From Sacculina carcini (taxonomy: Eukaryota; Arthropoda; Thecostraca; Sacculinidae), in the NCBI GenBank assembly GCA_916048095.2, contig OU696577.1, positions 1,083,501-1,147,500 on the forward strand: DNA of 64,000 nucleotides, in the 5' to 3' direction. Positions 45,734 to 64,000 of the stretch are shown here, in pieces; position 1 is the stretch's first letter; each line of letters begins with the position of its first letter. A model generated the notes under the pieces. It ran no database searches. It saw only the letters and a program-made list of their open reading frames with translations, and had not been told where the DNA came from. A program made the position numbers and the translations under genes.

Positions 45734-46139
45734 GACAAGGGTGACATTTGGATACGCTAAAAATCGCTAATAGTTGCGCCGAAAAGTTGAGCTCAATGTT
45801 TCGCTTGAATATCACCAATTTCTATATTAGGGTCATACATTTTCAACACTGAACTAACTTACTAAACATTACACTTTGGAAGATTCACGTTTCCTCTTCT
45901 TAATGCATTTTGAACATTGGCGGTTACGATTGTGTTTCACATACTTGTCTAGTCTGTCGCGCTGATACCTGGTAGTGACGTTTTAATCGCCACACACGGA
46001 CACAATGTTCACACGTCTTCCAGATACATGCTTATCGAGTTTATGTTGACAATACATGAACATATCATCATCATATATTTGCCAAACCCAACATAACACA
46101 AACATTCACTCACAAAATACCTGATAATTTGCAATGTAG

Positions 46140-49100
46140 GATGGCTGGGCATAAGAAGCCTGGAGGCTTGTACTGCCCTTTTTCAACATACAATATACAT
46201 TAACATATATAACATATACAACTAATAATAAAAATGAAAACTTTTCCATCATGCCACACAGTTCCCATACGCATAAGCAACATGTGTATCAATAATAAGT
46301 TTGAATATATTGTGTTCTTACTATTTTCTTGAAAGCTGACATCGATTGGGACATTTTGATTGGACTTGCTAATTGGTTCCAAAGTCGGATTCCTTGATGA
46401 AAAAGTGTCAGGTCTCTTGTTTTTGTGCGTGCAAAAGGAACCGCAAATTTTTCCACATGCCTGGGATTTACTTCGAAGTTATTTTGTATATTCCTCGGAA
46501 GACGAGTTTTGAATGCATTGAACATTTTGATTAAAGTATTGTATTTGATCAGGTCGTCAAATTTCATAATGTTCAGTTGTTTGAACAATGGAGTAGAACG
46601 CTCATGTAAGTGTTTATTCATTATTATTCTCAATGCTCTTCTTTGGGCGATTCTTATTGGTTCCAAGTTTGTTGTGAACGTATTTCCCCATGTTTCGCAA
46701 CATTATTGCATATGTGGTTTAAACAGCGTGTTGTATAACTGTATATTTATTTTTTTATCGAATATATTCCTAGTTTTACTCAATATAAAATTAATTTTAC
46801 TCAGATTGGAAGACACTTTATGGATTTGTTCTTTCCAGTTCAGAGAGCCGTCAAGGATGACTCCTAGAAATTTTGTTTTTTCACTCTTCTCGATGACTGA
46901 GCTACCTAATTTTACGGTACCGAGTTGACAGCGAGCCCTTCTATTGAATAATACATGACAGGATTTTGCAATGTTCACTGTGAGTTTGTTGGAGATGAAC
47001 CAATTGTGTATGCTTGCTATTTCTGAATTGATTTTTCCGTACAAATTATTGGCACATTTGTCCTTGAAAAACAAATTTGTATCGTCAGCGAATACTATTA
47101 TTTTACAATTTTTTGCCACACTGAAGATATCATTTATATATATCAAGAAGAGAGTAGGACCTAATACAGAACCCTGGGGCACTCCACATTGTATTGTTCG
47201 CAGTGTTGACCGTTCATTATCCAATTCAACATATTGCCTTCTTTCGGAAAGGTAAGTTGATAGCCAGTCATGTGCATTGCCTCGAATTCCATAACATTGA
47301 CATTTCTTTATCAGTAAATCGTGATTGACGGTGTCAAACGCTTTTTTTAGATCGAGGAATACACCAGCAGCATTTTCTTTTTTATCAAAACACTCTGTAA
47401 TTTCATTGATCATGTCTAGAATAGCGTGTGATGTATCCTTGTTTGATTGAAAGCCGTATTGATTTTCATTGATTATGTGATGTTTGCATAAGAATTTCTT
47501 CAGTCTGTCATTGAATAACTTTTCAAATATTTTCGAAAATGTGTCTACAATCGATATTGGACGATAATTTCCTTTGTCAGACCTATCTCCTGATTTAAAA
47601 AGAGGAATTACTTTAGCTGTTTTCATCAGCGTCGGAAAAATACCTGTTGTGATAGATAGGTTGAAAATGTACGCAAGTGGTCTGGAAATATATCTGGAAC
47701 AACTTTTTAACAGGTTCATACTAATGTTATTGCAATCTGTAGATAGTTTACTCTTACTACGTCCAATAACGTTGAATACCTCCCACTCCGTTGCTGGACT
47801 AATGAACATTGAGTCGTTCACTTTTTCAACATGATCTAGAGGATTCACGTCAGACACTGGTAATTTGTTTGACAGGTCCACTCCGACATCAACAAAGTAG
47901 TCATTCAATAGGTCTGATATAGTACGGACCACATTTGAAGTGCCCCCGTCGTCTCTTAGTTTATGAATGCGTTCCTTTTTCCTAGATGTCATCTTAATTT
48001 CATTTTTTATTTTTGTCCACTTTTCCTTGGCTGAAACCGTTCTATCCGCGAAAAACTCACGATAGTATAGTCTTTTGCTCTGAATCACCACCTTGGACAA
48101 CATATTTTTATAGGATAAATACAACTTCCTGTGGTCTTCAACTTTAGTTGTAAGAAATTTCGTGTACAATTGGCGTTTGGTGCGACTAGATATTCTGATG
48201 CCTTTTGTTATCCACGGCCTTTTCTGTACTTCTCTCTTTTTCACTGTTTGTAGCGGCATGTGATTATCTACTGCTCGCATATATAATTCAAGGAATCGCT
48301 CGTATGTCTTATTCACATTATCACCTTCTATCATTTCCCAGTTTAACTGCTCCAGCTCCTGCTTGAGTCGTAGTAATCGCTTAGGTGAATATTTCCTTTT
48401 CAGCAAGAGATGTTCTTCTCGTGCAGATTGAGTAATATTAAGTCTTGTAAAAATTGGGAAATGGTCGGAGATATCCTCGCATATTACACCACTCGTCAAT
48501 GTACTGGAAACACAATTGGTAAAGATATTATCAATCGAGGTGCTTGAGCGATGAGTTTCTCTGGTCGCTGACTTTATTAAGGGATAAAAGCCATTATTGG
48601 TCATGGTCATGAAGAAGTTTTGCGTTGGCGCGTGGCCTTCAGTGTTCAACAAATTTATGTTGAAATCACCCATCAGCAGCCAATAGTTGTTGCTTGAATA
48701 TTCAGTCAACTTATTTATTTCCTCAGAAAATGTATGCACCATTGTGCCTGGTGGTCGGTAAATACACGACGCTCGTATTTTTCGCCGATCAATAGTTATG
48801 TCGACTGTAATCATTTCCATGACATCCGTCACATTTACGCTGAGACGAGGCACGTGTTGTGATTGGTGTTTCTTGTTGACAAATATTGCAACACCACCAC
48901 CTCTCTTATCATGCCTCATTTGATGGAAGGCTTCAAACTCGTCTATTTGGCATAAGTCAATTGTGCTGTCATTGACCCATGTCTCAGAAACAGCGATGAC
49001 ATCGAAATTCACCTCTAACTCCCTCATCAACGTTGTCAAGTCATCAATGTGCTTGTTGAGACTGCGTGCGTTTATATGTAACATACTGAAACATTGCGAA

Positions 49101-49255
49101 TTTTTGAATGCTTCATTAAATGTGTCCACCGTGTACACACCAAAGCTGTTATTACTGTTTTCTGTATCATCAATGTCAGCTTTGAATGTTTCCTCGTTAA
49201 TCATTTTCATACTGGTAATACTCCTGATTGCTAAACAGCGAATGGGAACATCCAT
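46140..49255 (-). pseudogene. CR1/Jockey-like LINE ORF2 (endonuclease plus RT), one premature stop
   Basis: Open from 49255 to 46703, 850 residues. APE endonuclease: LHINARSLNKHIDDL, VIAVSETW, CIYRPPG, LLMGDFNINLL, SDHFPIF. RT: GNYRPISIVDTFSKIFEKL, NQYGFQSNKDTSHAIL, FLDLKKAFDTVNHDL, CGVPQGSVLGPTLF, VFADDTNLFF. A single in-frame TAA at 46703-46705 interrupts ...LFKPHMQ and the frame goes on unbroken (CCETWGNTF, then MEPIRIAQRRALRIIMN) to a stop at 46289. So the copy is nearly full length. The 3' UTR runs to about 46140. Confidence 0.9.
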
Positions 49256-49546
49256 TCACAGCGTATAAGAACAACATATAGCAACAAAATACGATTTGGT
49301 AATTTTTATAGCTTTCATACGAAATAAAAATATCGAGCCACTCAAACGATAGCGGTTCTGTATGCATGCATGTTGCCCTTGAATTATCACTTGCTTTCAT
49401 ATCAGCGCACTCATTGAACCACACGCACACACACACACAACTACACACCTGCATAAGAGCAACTACGCACACACACATAAGCAACTACTCACACACGTAA
49501 GTACGCACTCACAAGCAAAATACACACATTAAAATTATTAAACACA
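49256..49546. other. CA-rich spacer
   Basis: Short (CA)n runs between the LINE ORF2 and the LTR element. I see no LTR or gene here. Confidence 0.5.
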
Positions 49547-51742
49547 TTAAACACAGGAAATTATCTCATCCTTTATCTTTTGCAGTGCTTCGGCAGAGTC
49601 AGCTGAAAGAGGAAAACTGGAAACGATTAAAGGACGGACCTTGTGAGAAAAGTTCGGTACCCACCGGGCGTAGTAAGAGAGAAGCCCTAGTACTCTCTTG
49701 AGAGAAGATTGATCAACCGGCGTCGGAATGTTCTGCAATGATTTAATACGATCAGGGTCCGGCTGAAGTTTTCCGTCTCCGATAAGATAGCCCAAAAAGG
49801 TGATGGAATCACTGCTGAAGACACACTTGTTCAGGTTCAAAATGATACTCAGTTTCTCAGCCACGTCTAGAAAATGATCTACATTCTTCTTCAGCGACGA
49901 ATCATCCTGACCGCCAATCACTATATCATCGAGATACGAAAAGGTATCAGGAATTTGATGGTCTTCAATCACCTTATTCATCACTCTCTGAAAGCATGAC
50001 ACCCCGTTGGTCACACCGAATGGAATACGACAGAACTGGTACAATTTGGACCCTGATTGAAAGGCGGTATATGGCTGATCAGTTGACTGAATAGGTATTT
50101 GATGGTATGCACTTGTCAGGTCAACTTTACAGAACTTTTTATACTTCGCAATTTTGTTCACAAGAGTCTCAATGTGGGGCAAAGAGTACGCGTCTAAGTG
50201 TGTGTACTTATTCACAGTAGCTGAGTAATCGATTACCATGCGCTTCTTACCCGCATCATTGGAGCAGACGAGCACCTGAGCACGCCAGGGTGAGCAGCTC
50301 TCCCGGATGACACCTTGCTGGAGCAGTTTCTTGGTCTCGGTAGCGATGAATTTTTCGTCTTGCTCGGAGTAGCGACGTGATTTTGTAGCAATCGGCTTGC
50401 ATTCTTCGGTCAGATTGGCGAACAGCGACGGCGCCTCAACAGCAGCAGCAGGAAGATTTGCGGCACTCTCGCCGAGAGCAGCCGACGAAACATGCAGAGC
50501 CTCTTTTGAGCCTCCGTAGGCCAGACACACGGACTCATGCTGTCGGAGAAAGTCGACACCGAGGATCACGTCACTGCAGAGGCTGTCCATCACCGTTAAT
50601 TTGGTTCTAGGATAGGTCTGTCCCCGAACATTGACAGTGGCGTAAATGTGTCCGGACGTAGAAGATACCAGTGACGTAGAGGCCATTCGTACGGACTCGG
50701 TATACGGTGTAATTTTCAGTCTCAGTTTCTTGGCAGTCTCCGTTGAGACAAAGCTGTGGGAGCTGCCGCTGTCTATAAGCGCTTCGACCACATCGTCACT
50801 CAGTGTGATATACATTTTAGACTTGGCCAGCAGACCGACAGATGCTATTACAGGACCAGCAGCAGCAGCAGCTACTACCCTTCTTGAGCGGCAGACTTTC
50901 GCAAAGTGACCCCGTTTCTGACATTTGAAGCATGTCACTTCTCGGGCGGAACACTCCGACTTGGGGTGGCGACTCTTGCCACAAAAATAGCAACGCGACC
51001 CACCGGCCGCCGAACAACTGAGTCCGCCAGAATCTGCAGAGTTGGGCCCACCGGCCGCCGAACATCCACCACTGTCATTGTCCCCGCTTTGGGCCACAAC
51101 CCTCCGAGAAGGCGATTCCGCGTCGGCGGCGGCGACACTGACACTGTGACCGCTCGGTAGAGAGTCGACACTCTGGATGTAGAATTCGGCGTTCACTTGC
51201 GCGCTTTCCAGACTGCGAGCCTGCTGAAGTGCTGAAGACAAATCGATCGTCTTGTTCTCCAATAGCCTCTGCCTGATATTCCGAGAAGTCAACCCACGAA
51301 TGAAAGCATCGCGTATACTTTCATCCCGATACACATCGGCAGTCACAGCTTTAAAATTGCAGTCGGAGCTAAGTTGTTTGAGAGCTTGAACGAATTGATC
51401 AACAGTCTCCCCTGGCTTCTGAAACCTTGTGAGAAGCAGATGTCTTGCGAATACCTCACTTGGCGGCTTCACAAACAAGTCATTGAGCACAGTGATGGCG
51501 GCATCATATGTTTCACACTCAGATACATACTCAAATAATCTCGGCGAAATAAAGTTAAACAAAACACTGAGTTTGTCTGGTCTGTGAGTGCTGATAGTGG
51601 CTAGAAATGCTTGGAAAGTTTTCAACCAATGTTTCCAAACGCGGCTCGCATCGCTGCTGGTTGGATCAGAATCCAATCTTTCTGGACGAAGATACTTGTC
51701 CATTTTCACACGTTTTTCAGTTGAATAAATTGTTGTATACAA
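49547..51742 (-). pseudogene. Ty3/gypsy-like LTR retrotransposon, incomplete copy
   Basis: A Gag-Pol piece on the minus strand; the first ATG in a family-like position is near 51706. Parts seen in order: Gag with a capsid-like region, two CCHC knuckles (CYFCGKSRHPKSEC and CFKCQKRGHFAKVC), a protease-like ALIDSGSSHSFV block, and RT up to the connection domain (VDLTSAYHQIPI, FSYLDDIVIG). I see no integrase and no LTR pair, so it is a broken copy. It shows low similarity to the element at 31-36 kb and belongs to another lineage. Confidence 0.85.
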
Positions 51743-51927
51743 AGAATCTCATAACCTTCAATTAGGCTTTATTCAACTGAAAACGTAGCACTCAGAACAA
51801 AAACACACACAAAACAAACACCACAATCGCCGACCATAGTTCACATACGCATCGCACCAGTCAATATGTAATTACAAACACAAATACTATTTTATTCTAA
51901 TGTAGAAATTTACACATACAATTTCTA

Positions 51928-51970
<43 letters not shown>
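51928..51970. repeat. (CA)n microsatellite
   Basis: About 20 CA units with one edge interruption, between the LTR element and the LINE ORF1. Confidence 0.9.
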
Positions 51971-51971
<1 letters not shown>

Positions 51972-52269
51972 ACACACAGCACACAACACAGAATATAGTA
52001 CTGTGCGGCATTCAAATTTTCAGTAGAGACAGTATATAAATCGCGTATCTTATAATCAGACAATAGCCTAATGATGAATTAATATGACTATACAACCTCC
52101 AATGAGTTAGAGAAACAATCAATGATCAATACGGATTGATAAATTGAAATATTATCTATGCTCAATATTTAGTACTAGACAAGACAATTATAATCAAAGC
52201 AATGCTCCACGGATGAGCTGTAATGCTAAACAAATTCACTTATGATGTCTCTTACACTTCACTTCACTG

Positions 52270-53061
52270 TCACTTAACAGATTCACTTATGGTTACCCGT
52301 CTGGTGACAGTTCTCCATTGGTGGCGGTCCTTGTTCGGCGACTCAGTCGATGCCACAGCTTGGTTGGCCACAGCCGGCGCACTTGACACTAGTCCAGCCG
52401 GACCAGTTTGCGCAATAACGTCTTCCGTACTGTAGACATTGACCACACGGGCGTTCTCGGTGAGTCGCATTTTTATTTGGCCGTTTACTGTCCAAGCGGA
52501 GTAAATCTTGCCCTCCCGTTTCATCTTTCTGAGCTCGTACATAGTACTGCTGTTGTTTCTGGTCAGATGGTCGTTAACATACACTTTTTGTGTCTTCTTG
52601 TCACTTTTCAGATGCTTCCTCGCTTCAAACACTTGCTGTCGTTTGCGGAGCTTTTCGAATTTGACCAGTATGGTGCGGTGTTGACCATCTTTTGGCTGAC
52701 CGATTCTGTAAACCTCTTCAACATCTTCGGTTGATATATCTGTATTTAGTGTTGCAGAGAGGCTTTGCACGATCTTTTGCGTATCTTCTCCACGCACCTC
52801 TTCTATTCCTGATACGCAAAGGTGCTTGCGCAGCATTTGTTGCTCGAGGAGATTTATTTTTGCTTGAGCTTCACGAAGCTCGTTCTTCATCTCCACCAGT
52901 TCTATATCCTTGGCGGACAGAGCCTCCTCCACTGCAGCCTTTATCGCTGGTGCCACCAATTTCTCCTTGATTGCCTCCAAAACTCCCGGACTCATCAGAC
53001 ATTCTTTCAACGCCTCTGACAATTCACCAATGTTTGTCATTGCCGCACAGTTGAAGGACAA
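52270..53061 (-). CDS. LINE ORF1-like protein (coiled coil plus RNA-binding region)
   Basis: 263 residues. A coiled coil (DIELVEMKNELREAQAKINL, LEQQML) is followed by LCVSGIEEV, VEEVYRIGQPKDGQHRTILV and VYVNDHLTRNN. This is the layout of L1/CR1-type ORF1 proteins, with an RRM-like fold (transposase_22-like). Most probably it is ORF1 of a LINE like the one at 46.1-49.3 kb, same strand, but the two are 3 kb apart with an LTR fragment between them. Confidence 0.7.
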   Translation of the reverse strand: MSFNCAAMTNIGELSEALKECLMSPGVLEAIKEKLVAPAIKAAVEEALSAKDIELVEMKNELREAQAKINLLEQQMLRKHLCVSGIEEVRGEDTQKIVQSLSATLNTDISTEDVEEVYRIGQPKDGQHRTILVKFEKLRKRQQVFEARKHLKSDKKTQKVYVNDHLTRNNSSTMYELRKMKREGKIYSAWTVNGQIKMRLTENARVVNVYSTEDVIAQTGPAGLVSSAPAVANQAVASTESPNKDRHQWRTVTRRVTISESVK

Positions 53062-53930
53062 TTACAAAAACATAAACTCAAGCACAATTAACACGTCTTC
53101 ACTCAACCAGTCAGGCAACCACTGACTGTTGATTGTAGGTCGAATTTCACAAATATAAATGAATCGCTATTAAAACCCTTAGAAAATAATTTTAGTCAGC
53201 TGAGGGTCCGAATGAAACACAGCACGTAATTTACGCTGAAAATGGTTAATCAGCGTTTTTTAGTAATTTCGATTGGCTGGTTGGCGAACGATTCAAATAA
53301 AACGGTTAATCTTCTCGACACTCTCACGGCCAAATCCGAAAATTTGCTGAAACGAAATTTTGGTGATTTTGATGCAATGGACTGGTTCTACTCACTAACG
53401 AAAAATTAATTCTGTCTGCCAAGAAAAACCACTGGAAAGCATTGAAAAAACTGGCAGCAGTGAAAAAACGTCCATACACTATCACAGCTGCTCTAACACT
53501 GAATATGCTGCATTGTACAACTTTACAACTGAAACTTTTTATTCATAGTGTAAAACAATTGTCCTAAAGCTTTAAGAATTGTCCTAAATCCAAATAGTTG
53601 CTGTTAAATGTGAAAAAATTGCAAAAGTCGCGCTAAAACAAGAACTTTTAAAAATTCCATATATAACTTCTTTACTATTTACCTCTAAAAATAAGGATAA
53701 ATAAAATATTGACTTTTGGGCTTCTCAGGAAGAACAGAGTTTATGATGAAAAAGTTGCATTTGCAACAAAAGGTCACCCTACTGATGCAGGCGTGCTAAA
53801 TCATATTGCGCGCTATGAATGTACGCTGAAAACTACGACTGATCGTGTGACGCAGATCAGTGTCCTCGTGTGAAAGGAGTCTAAGCTTTTAACCTCTTCA
53901 CAATTTGTGTTTTTAGACAATCCCAGCTCG
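53062..53930. other. AT-rich intergenic, no recognised feature
   Basis: It could include a 5' UTR of the LINE ORF1 on the minus strand. I see no coding frame. Confidence 0.5.
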
Positions 53931-53939
53931 AACATAGCC

Positions 53940-54600
53940 CACGGCGGGGTCGTGCTGGCTACTCACAGGTGAGTGCTCGCTGCACCTGCCGCCTCACCAC
54001 CAGCTTCCACGGCCTGAAATCGAGCTTTTTAATGAATTCACTTCCATCCCTTTTAATGTTTTAGGCGATTTTAATGCTCAAATCCCATTTTGGGTACAGG
54101 CACATATAGGCATATTATGTATTTTAAACATAGGTACATATATGCATTGCAAAATGTCATCGGACAGCATGTTCGCTCTAAAGCTGTCTGTGCAATCCCA
54201 GTCTGCATCATCAACGAGCTGGACCGTTGAGAACAGTCTGTATGGGAGTGATGACTTTCGTATATGCATCTGTTTCAACGAGGTTCCTGGGTCGGGAACA
54301 CGACCACCGAGATGGAATTTCAAAGGAGCTGATTGGGTCCGCTATGACTACTTGACGCTGGAAGCTATGGATTACCCCACACTTCGGGATAGTGTCGAAG
54401 ATTTTACCGAGGCCCTTGTCACCGAGAGGCCTACCGAGGCCTGTGCCAAACAGAGCATTCCGCGTACGGCATCGCGTCCCCGGCGGAGTCCTGTCCCTTG
54501 GTGGACGGACGCGTGTTCTGCGGCGTTGCGAGAGCGACGTCGTTGCTGCGGTTGGTTCCGGCGCAAAAGCACGGGGTACATTTGAAAGTGCCCGCGCGAT
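53940..54600 (+). pseudogene. LINE endonuclease/linker fragment
   Basis: FNVLGDFNAQIPFW (endonuclease block) is followed by broken frames ending in RWNFKGADWVRYDYLTLEAM and PVPWWTDACSAALRERRRC, which is the linker between endonuclease and RT of Jockey-like LINEs. The rest of the element is missing. Confidence 0.7.
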
Positions 54601-54869
54601 GGACGAGTGTGCGTATACGTACCTCAGTGTGCCAGTGTGCTTATTGCGCCGCCCAGTTATTTTACCCTACTCTTTCTAGTCATCGACCACTCAAAGCGTG
54701 CCAGCGAAACACGTGGAATTGTTTATGTCCAATCATGTGTGAATATAGCCTTCTACGATGCAGGAACATGAGCACTCAACATCAATAAACATCTACAACA
54801 ACAACAAACGGAGTACAGCAAACGCAGTGCGATCACGGCGGCAACTGCCGTGTGCAGCTCGGCGCGCCA

Positions 54870-55161
54870 GATCGCGCGCAACTGTTTGACTATCGGCGTA
54901 CACGCCCAGCGATCCCCGAATACAGACGCAGAAGTCGACCCGGCACAGGCTTGTCATCACTGCGCTAGCGCCAACAGCAGGAGGGCGATTTATTGCGCGC
55001 AATGCAGATATTTGTATCATTTTACGTGTATGGAAGAAGCCAGAGTACAAGCCGATGCGGTTTCGGTTCATGTGCCATCAAAGAGGTCGTTTCCGACCAA
55101 TTCTCGATATATGCGTGCATCCACATCTTCAGAGGTTTTATTCAACAGTTGTTCTGAATGA
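54870..55161 (+). pseudogene. Zinc-finger (PHD-like) fragment, possibly LINE ORF1
   Basis: CHHCASANSRRAIYCAQCRY followed by LYHFTCME has PHD-type Cys/His spacing, similar in kind to the N-terminus of the LINE ORF1 at 58639. The frame continues with no recognised domain. A host exon cannot be ruled out. Confidence 0.4.
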
Positions 55162-55768
55162 TCCGATGAATATCTCTTATACACTTGAATTTCTTACACG
55201 CTTGAAAGTCATGTTCAACAGAAGATTATGCAATATGTGTCTCAGTCACTAGTGCAAAATAGAGCATCCGAGAATGTCCGCTTGTATTTCGCTGTTGTGT
55301 GTTTCATGTAGCACAGAAATTAGTTCAAATTGGCCACTGATTCAAATCGCAATATATTTTCGTTCGGTCAATATATTATATCCAGTATTGGTTCGTTCAA
55401 AAACAATGTATAGATTTTTATTATCAATTACTCAATTTCACATAAATACAGGTGCTGTTGATACACTCAGTGCTCGATAAAACATCAACAAAAACAACTC
55501 AGCTAAAACTAATCTAGACTCGTTCGTTCATTCTGCTGCCACTCTAAATACGACCTCTGTCAATAAAGCCACACGCCTAAAGCCATTGATAATATCAGAA
55601 CTCGACATACATACATATATATATATATATATGAATAATTTAAAAATAGATTGTCAGGTAGCGAGTTGAGCCATTGCACTAACGATACAATTTCCAACAC
55701 ACACACACATGTAGAACCACAATTGGACAACACAGGACGTGAAAACAAATAATTACGAGAAATAACTT

Positions 55769-55769
<1 letters not shown>

Positions 55770-55806
<37 letters not shown>
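55770..55806. repeat. (TG)n microsatellite
   Basis: About 17 TG units just downstream of the HERC-like stop codon. Confidence 0.9.
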
Positions 55807-55812
<6 letters not shown>

Positions 55813-55820
55813 TATTTGTG

Positions 55821-63448
<7,628 letters not shown>

Positions 63449-63659
63449 CTGTCAGCATAACAGCGGAACTCACGCCAAATCCTACTAACTATCTATCAAC
63501 TAACTATTGTATTGTATTATTTATTGAGAAATGTGGGCGGAGTGACATTATGGATTGTTATCGGATGATGGTTTATTATTTATTGTTATTTATTTATTAT
63601 TTTCTTTCCAACTCTCTTTCTAGACTTTTTTCTCTTCGAACTCTCTTTCTCTCTGAATC

Positions 63660-63772
63660 TTTTGGGCGCTTCCGGTACATGGGGCCACCTTAGGGTGGAA
63701 ATAGTGCTTGCACTCTTCCCATGCTACTGGATTTGCCTGTAATTAATAATAATAATAATAATAATAATCACC
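63660..63772 (+). repeat. Dispersed LINE 3'-tail fragment with (TAA)n
   Basis: Sense copy of the repeat found at about 1660-1750, 3776-3870 and 18551-18650: CTTCCGGTACATGG, AGTGCTTGCACTCTTCCCAT, GGATTTGCCTGTAATT, then (AAT)n. Confidence 0.65.
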
Positions 63773-64000
63773 ACAATAGCACTCTCACAATGAACAACAA
63801 CAGTGTGTATTCTATACAGCGCGCTCAAGTGATAAACAGGCGCCAAGACAAAACAACAGATGAACAAGAATGGAAAAGAAGGCACAAGAAACAGATTGCC
63901 GTTGGCTAGCAGGCAGCTCATCCACCCATCTACAGTAAGTGAGTACACTACAGTAAGCTCTAGATAAAATATATCTCAATATAGCGAATATCCGACGCAG

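Overview
This window is animal nuclear DNA. Genes are split by spliceosomal introns on both strands, (TG/CA)n microsatellites are very abundant, and much of the sequence is transposon-derived: LINEs, SINEs, LTR elements, hAT-like, Tc1/mariner-like and foldback elements. The host proteins have clear vertebrate counterparts, so it is a metazoan, most likely an invertebrate. I cannot name the species or phylum. Short TTAGG-like runs sit inside two mobile elements but are weak evidence for arthropods.

Layout of host genes. (1) 1318-4852 (+): a six-exon Rabin8/RAB3IP-like Rab GEF. (2) 6472-8100 (-): a single-exon ZCCHC8, the scaffold of the nuclear exosome targeting complex. (3) 13656-15316 (-): a two-exon, 429-residue protein I do not recognise. 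(4) 18457-40425 (+): a phospholipid phosphatase (PLPP1/LPP1-like) gene of about 22 kb whose introns host most of the transposons in the middle of the window. (5) 42322-43050 (-): a single-exon AIG1/ADTRP-type lipid hydrolase. (6) 55821-63448 (-): the last three exons of a large HERC-type HECT ubiquitin ligase that continues past the right edge.

The most interesting signal is in the PLPP gene. It has two alternative second exons, 19507-19661 and 26566-26714, seven kb apart. Both are entered at phase 1 and left at phase 0. Each resembles a different one of the two alternative exon-2 peptides I recall from human PLPP1. Including both, or neither, shifts the frame and reaches a stop within a few to about 14 codons, so the reading frame itself enforces mutually exclusive use. 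A second genome-scale pattern is that most 3' splice sites here follow a UG-rich tract rather than a plain polypyrimidine tract, while the HERC donors run straight into sense-strand (CA)n.

Mobile DNA. A whole-looking Ty3/gypsy-like LTR element (31113-35914, apparently identical 197-bp LTRs, 5-bp target duplication) lies in PLPP intron 4, and a second, incomplete LTR element lies at 49547-51742. A DDE transposon with unusual internally repeated terminal repeats (20511-23121) carries a nested foldback insertion in its transposase. LINE copies of several kinds lie at 23.5-24.7, 37.98-39.98, 41.3-41.7, 43.2-44.6, 46.1-49.3, 52.3-53.1, 53.9-54.6 and 58.6-63.1 kb. Two tRNA-derived SINE families and several MITE families recur.
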